In this document: one piece after another, positions 6,250 through 8,383 of the stretch
Layout of the letters: each line of letters begins with the position of its first letter
How positions within the stretch are numbered: position 1 is the first letter of the stretch
DNA from: UMGS1124 sp045613165
Lineage (GTDB): Bacteria; Bacillota_I; Bacilli_A; RF39; UBA660
Direction of reading: 5' to 3'
DNA: 8,383 bases
NCBI GenBank assembly: GCA_045613165.1
Contig: JAZLAK010000087.1
Location: 1-8,383, forward strand
The notes under the pieces: model-generated
Database searches by the model: none
The model's input: only the letters and a program-made list of their open reading frames with translations
Told to the model about the DNA's origin: nothing
Program-made: the position numbers and the translations under genes

Positions 6250-6368
6250 AAAATTCAAATATAAATGATTTAATTAAAAATAGAACATTACAGATGGTTA
6301 TTTCAAACATAAAAATATATTTTTATATATAATAAAAAGTATATGAAATTCATATTTTTTCTTAGATT
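6250..6368. promoter_or_regulatory. Divergent promoter region between small-gene cassette and large structural gene
   Basis: This 119-nt gap lies between divergent genes and should contain start signals for both. On the minus strand TATATTTG (6256-6263) fits the Bacteroidota -7 consensus TAnnTTTG exactly, six bases before the ATG at 6249. Towards the plus-strand gene it contains TTTTTATATATAA (6320-6332), shared with the other divergent gap, and a 7+1+7 inverted repeat ATATGAA-A-TTCATAT (6341-6355), ending 13 nt before the ATG. The base composition makes chance matches likely, so the region is supported but the individual sites are tentative. Confidence 0.5.
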
Positions 6369-8383
6369 ATGGCGAAAAAAATTGTAAATAGCAAAATAAA
6401 TAGTACATCTGTAGTTACACCAATTTCTACAGTTAAAAATACAAACGCACAAGAAATATCTGTAGTTTTATCTGATGTTACGGGTCTTATTTCAAGTAAA
6501 ACAAGTAGTACACCTTCTAATACAGGTGTTGGTTTGTCCGAAACAAACTATAGAGGATCAAATGAAATACAAAATCAACAATTCACAGCAACACAGATAA
6601 ACATTAATAATTTATTAAATGATTTAACAAAAGAAGTGTCGGATGATAATGTATCAAATGACCAAAATCAAAATGAAACAAAAAACCAAAATTATTATTT
6701 GCCAATGAAACAAAATGGCAATAAAAATTGTGTGCATAACTTTTTTTCATTTTTCAATTATTCAAATAATCTAATAAATAATAGAATTCAATCGATACAA
6801 GAAAATGTTAATAACATAAAACTTTATGATGAATTAATATCAGTTGAAGAAAATAACTTGATAAATTTGATGTACTCAAATCCAGTTATTTCTGTTAAAA
6901 ATTTAGATGTTGACTATCCAAATATATTAGTTGACTGGAATTCTACTGGAGAAAACAACGGTAAAGTTTCATCAGATATTACTATTGATAATACATATAT
7001 TTATATTTCATCATTAGAAGCTATAGAAAATAATAACATCAATATTTATTCATATTTAGATAATGATGTTCCATATTATACAATTAATCACAATGGAACA
7101 ATTTTGTTAAACAACTCTACGGATAACTTGCATGTTTCAGATAAAAGCTTTAAAATAAAATTTGAATCATCTAATGATAACGCGATTTACAGTGAAATTT
7201 ATGCATATAACATTGCAAAAGATATCAAATTATTAAGTAATAAAGATTATTCTGGAAACACACTTACCGATACTTCATTTTTAATTGCAAATCCTATTTT
7301 TAATAGATCAGCAAGACATAATGGAAATTTAGATACATTAATAATTCCAACAGATCTATCAAACTTGTCCAAAGAAATTACTTTAAATTTTAATTTTATT
7401 CCAGATAAAAATGATTATCCGCAATACAATAATAAGTTAACTTGTGAACTTTTATTGTGTTCTGACATAACTTCTCCTAGCGCATTACAAATATTTAGTG
7501 AATTAGGTAAAAACGATACTGAAGTTTTAATAGAAGATGCAGGTTTTTATGCTTTTAAATTTGCGGAAGGAACAACAAGAAATAAAAAACCAAGAATAAC
7601 GATAAATGAATTTTATAACTTATTAACGTTAAAATTTTATGCAAAAGATAAACAATTATCATTAGACAACGTTTTAGATAAATATTTTGAAGAAAGTTTA
7701 AAAACTGAAGATGGTGGAGAAGTTAACCGTTTTAGACAAAATCTTAGTGGAAAATTATTTGATGCAAACTCTAACGTTGGATTTGTTTTAGTGTTAACTA
7801 ACAAAGATAAAGACGATAATGTTATTGCTAAATCATTTATTAAATTTAAGCCATATAATATACATTCATCAACTACTTTAAGGGAAACAAAATTAAATAC
7901 TGAACTATGCACATTAGAACAAGATAACACAGTTTATCCATTAAAATTTTATAAAATAAATCTTACTAATAGTGATAATACCCCAGTTTTAATTTATAGT
8001 GCAGAAGTTTCGGCCAAGAATGCTGGATTAGAGAAACCAAAAATAAAATTATCATATGATAGAACAACTCTTTATGTGTTACCTTATGGTACTTCAAATA
8101 AAATGTATGTAAATGTTTTTTATAATGATTACATATCTAATACTATAGTTAGAAAAGAAATAACTTTAGAAAATCCATATACAGAATCATTTAATTTAAC
8201 CGATAGTACTTTACATAATTTAACATTAACCGATGACGGTACATTAAAAGAAAGTAAACGAAATCCAGATAATGAAGAAATTATTTTAGATAAAATTTAT
8301 CTTAAAGAACAATATGACGAAAAATATTATTTGCCATTATATACATATATAGAATATAATGACGAATCAAGAGAAGAAAACAA
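6369..8383 (+). CDS. Large unknown protein, probably virion structural; 3' end outside window
   Basis: An uninterrupted frame of 671 codons reaches the right edge without a stop. An in-frame TAG at 6363-6365 makes the ATG at 6369 the first start. Residues about 1-115 are low complexity, rich in Asn, Gln, Ser and Thr, suggesting a flexible N-terminal arm. From about 120 onwards the protein looks like a chain of beta-rich domains, with many Asn, Asp and Tyr and alternating hydrophobic strands (for example TYIYISSL and MYVNVFYND). I see no enzymatic motif, signal peptide or membrane helix. Size, composition and position beside neck and fibre genes suggest a virion structural protein such as a baseplate, tail or appendage component. 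The evidence that it is coding is strong; the function is inference, and a host-directed adhesin role cannot be excluded. Confidence 0.8.
   Translation, partial: MAKKIVNSKINSTSVVTPISTVKNTNAQEISVVLSDVTGLISSKTSSTPSNTGVGLSETNYRGSNEIQNQQFTATQININNLLNDLTKEVSDDNVSNDQNQNETKNQNYYLPMKQNGNKNCVHNFFSFFNYSNNLINNRIQSIQENVNNIKLYDELISVEENNLINLMYSNPVISVKNLDVDYPNILVDWNSTGENNGKVSSDITIDNTYIYISSLEAIENNNINIYSYLDNDVPYYTINHNGTILLNNSTDNLHVSDKSFKIKFESSNDNAIYSEIYAYNIAKDIKLLSNKDYSGNTLTDTSFLIANPIFNRSARHNGNLDTLIIPTDLSNLSKEITLNFNFIPDKNDYPQYNNKLTCELLLCSDITSPSALQIFSELGKNDTEVLIEDAGFYAFKFAEGTTRNKKPRITINEFYNLLTLKFYAKDKQLSLDNVLDKYFEESLKTEDGGEVNRFRQNLSGKLFDANSNVGFVLVLTNKDKDDNVIAKSFIKFKPYNIHSSTTLRETKLNTELCTLEQDNTVYPLKFYKINLTNSDNTPVLIYSAEVSAKNAGLEKPKIKLSYDRTTLYVLPYGTSNKMYVNVFYNDYISNTIVRKEITLENPYTESFNLTDSTLHNLTLTDDGTLKESKRNPDNEEIILDKIYLKEQYDEKYYLPLYTYIEYNDESREEN

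Noticed and set aside
6250..6258. Three-codon N-terminal extension of the small coiled-coil gene from a TTG
   Set aside because: An ATG lies three codons downstream, the TTG overlaps a promoter-like TATATTTG, and no ribosome-binding site favours the longer form.
7637..7930. Open frame of 97 codons on the minus strand
   Set aside because: It lies wholly antisense to the long plus-strand frame that starts at 6369, which has a much better start and protein-like composition.
1..8383. Stop-codon reassignment as in Lak-type or some crAss-like gut phages
   Set aside because: TAA, TAG and TGA each end a well-supported gene at a sensible place (for example TAG at the terminator, TGA in an ATGA overlap), and no long frame is interrupted by a single recurring stop.
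1..8383. CRISPR array, tRNA genes, insertion sequence or attachment site
   Set aside because: No spaced direct repeats outside the coiled-coil duplication, no cloverleaf with TTCGA-type arm, and no transposase, integrase or terminal inverted repeats were seen.

Overview
The window looks like part of a tailed bacteriophage genome, probably contractile-tailed (myovirus-like) and infecting a member of the Bacteroidota. Four things point that way: very AT-rich, densely packed genes; a long coiled-coil tail-fibre gene; a gene resembling the T4 gp13 neck (head-completion) family; and a phage-type dUTPase. The host is suggested by nearly complete absence of usable Shine-Dalgarno sequences, A/T-only leaders, and a fibre C-terminal half built of modules that look like those of secreted Bacteroidota proteins. 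TAA, TAG and TGA all act as genuine stops, so no stop codon is reassigned. The window holds no tRNA, integrase, transposon or CRISPR array that I can see.

Layout by strand block. (1) Positions 1-3139, minus strand: the 5' part of a dUTPase gene runs off the left edge, and upstream of it lies an 849-residue tail fibre with its own hairpin terminator at 551-575. (2) Positions 3242-5352, plus strand: a gp13-like neck protein followed by two highly charged coiled-coil proteins, about 20 nt apart, ending in a hairpin whose loop contains the last stop codon. (3) Positions 5383-6249, minus strand: a compact run of three small unknown genes, two overlapping by ATGA, converging on the same hairpin. 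(4) Position 6369 to the right edge, plus strand: a large open frame (at least 671 codons, no stop reached) that is probably a virion structural protein. The two divergent gaps (3140-3241 and 6250-6368) are extremely A/T-rich, share the 13-mer TTTTTATATATAA, and are the obvious places for promoters.

Together the genes suggest a virion-morphogenesis region (neck, fibre, large structural protein) with a nucleotide-metabolism gene on one side and a small accessory cassette inserted between structural genes. The dUTPase and fibre assignments are firm, the neck assignment is moderate, and the remaining six proteins are not recognised. The most interesting points are polar Asn/His core layers in the fibre coiled coil, the Bacteroidota-like modules in the same fibre, and an insertion of about 80 residues between motifs I and II of the dUTPase. 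I did not find a complete, clearly new system.
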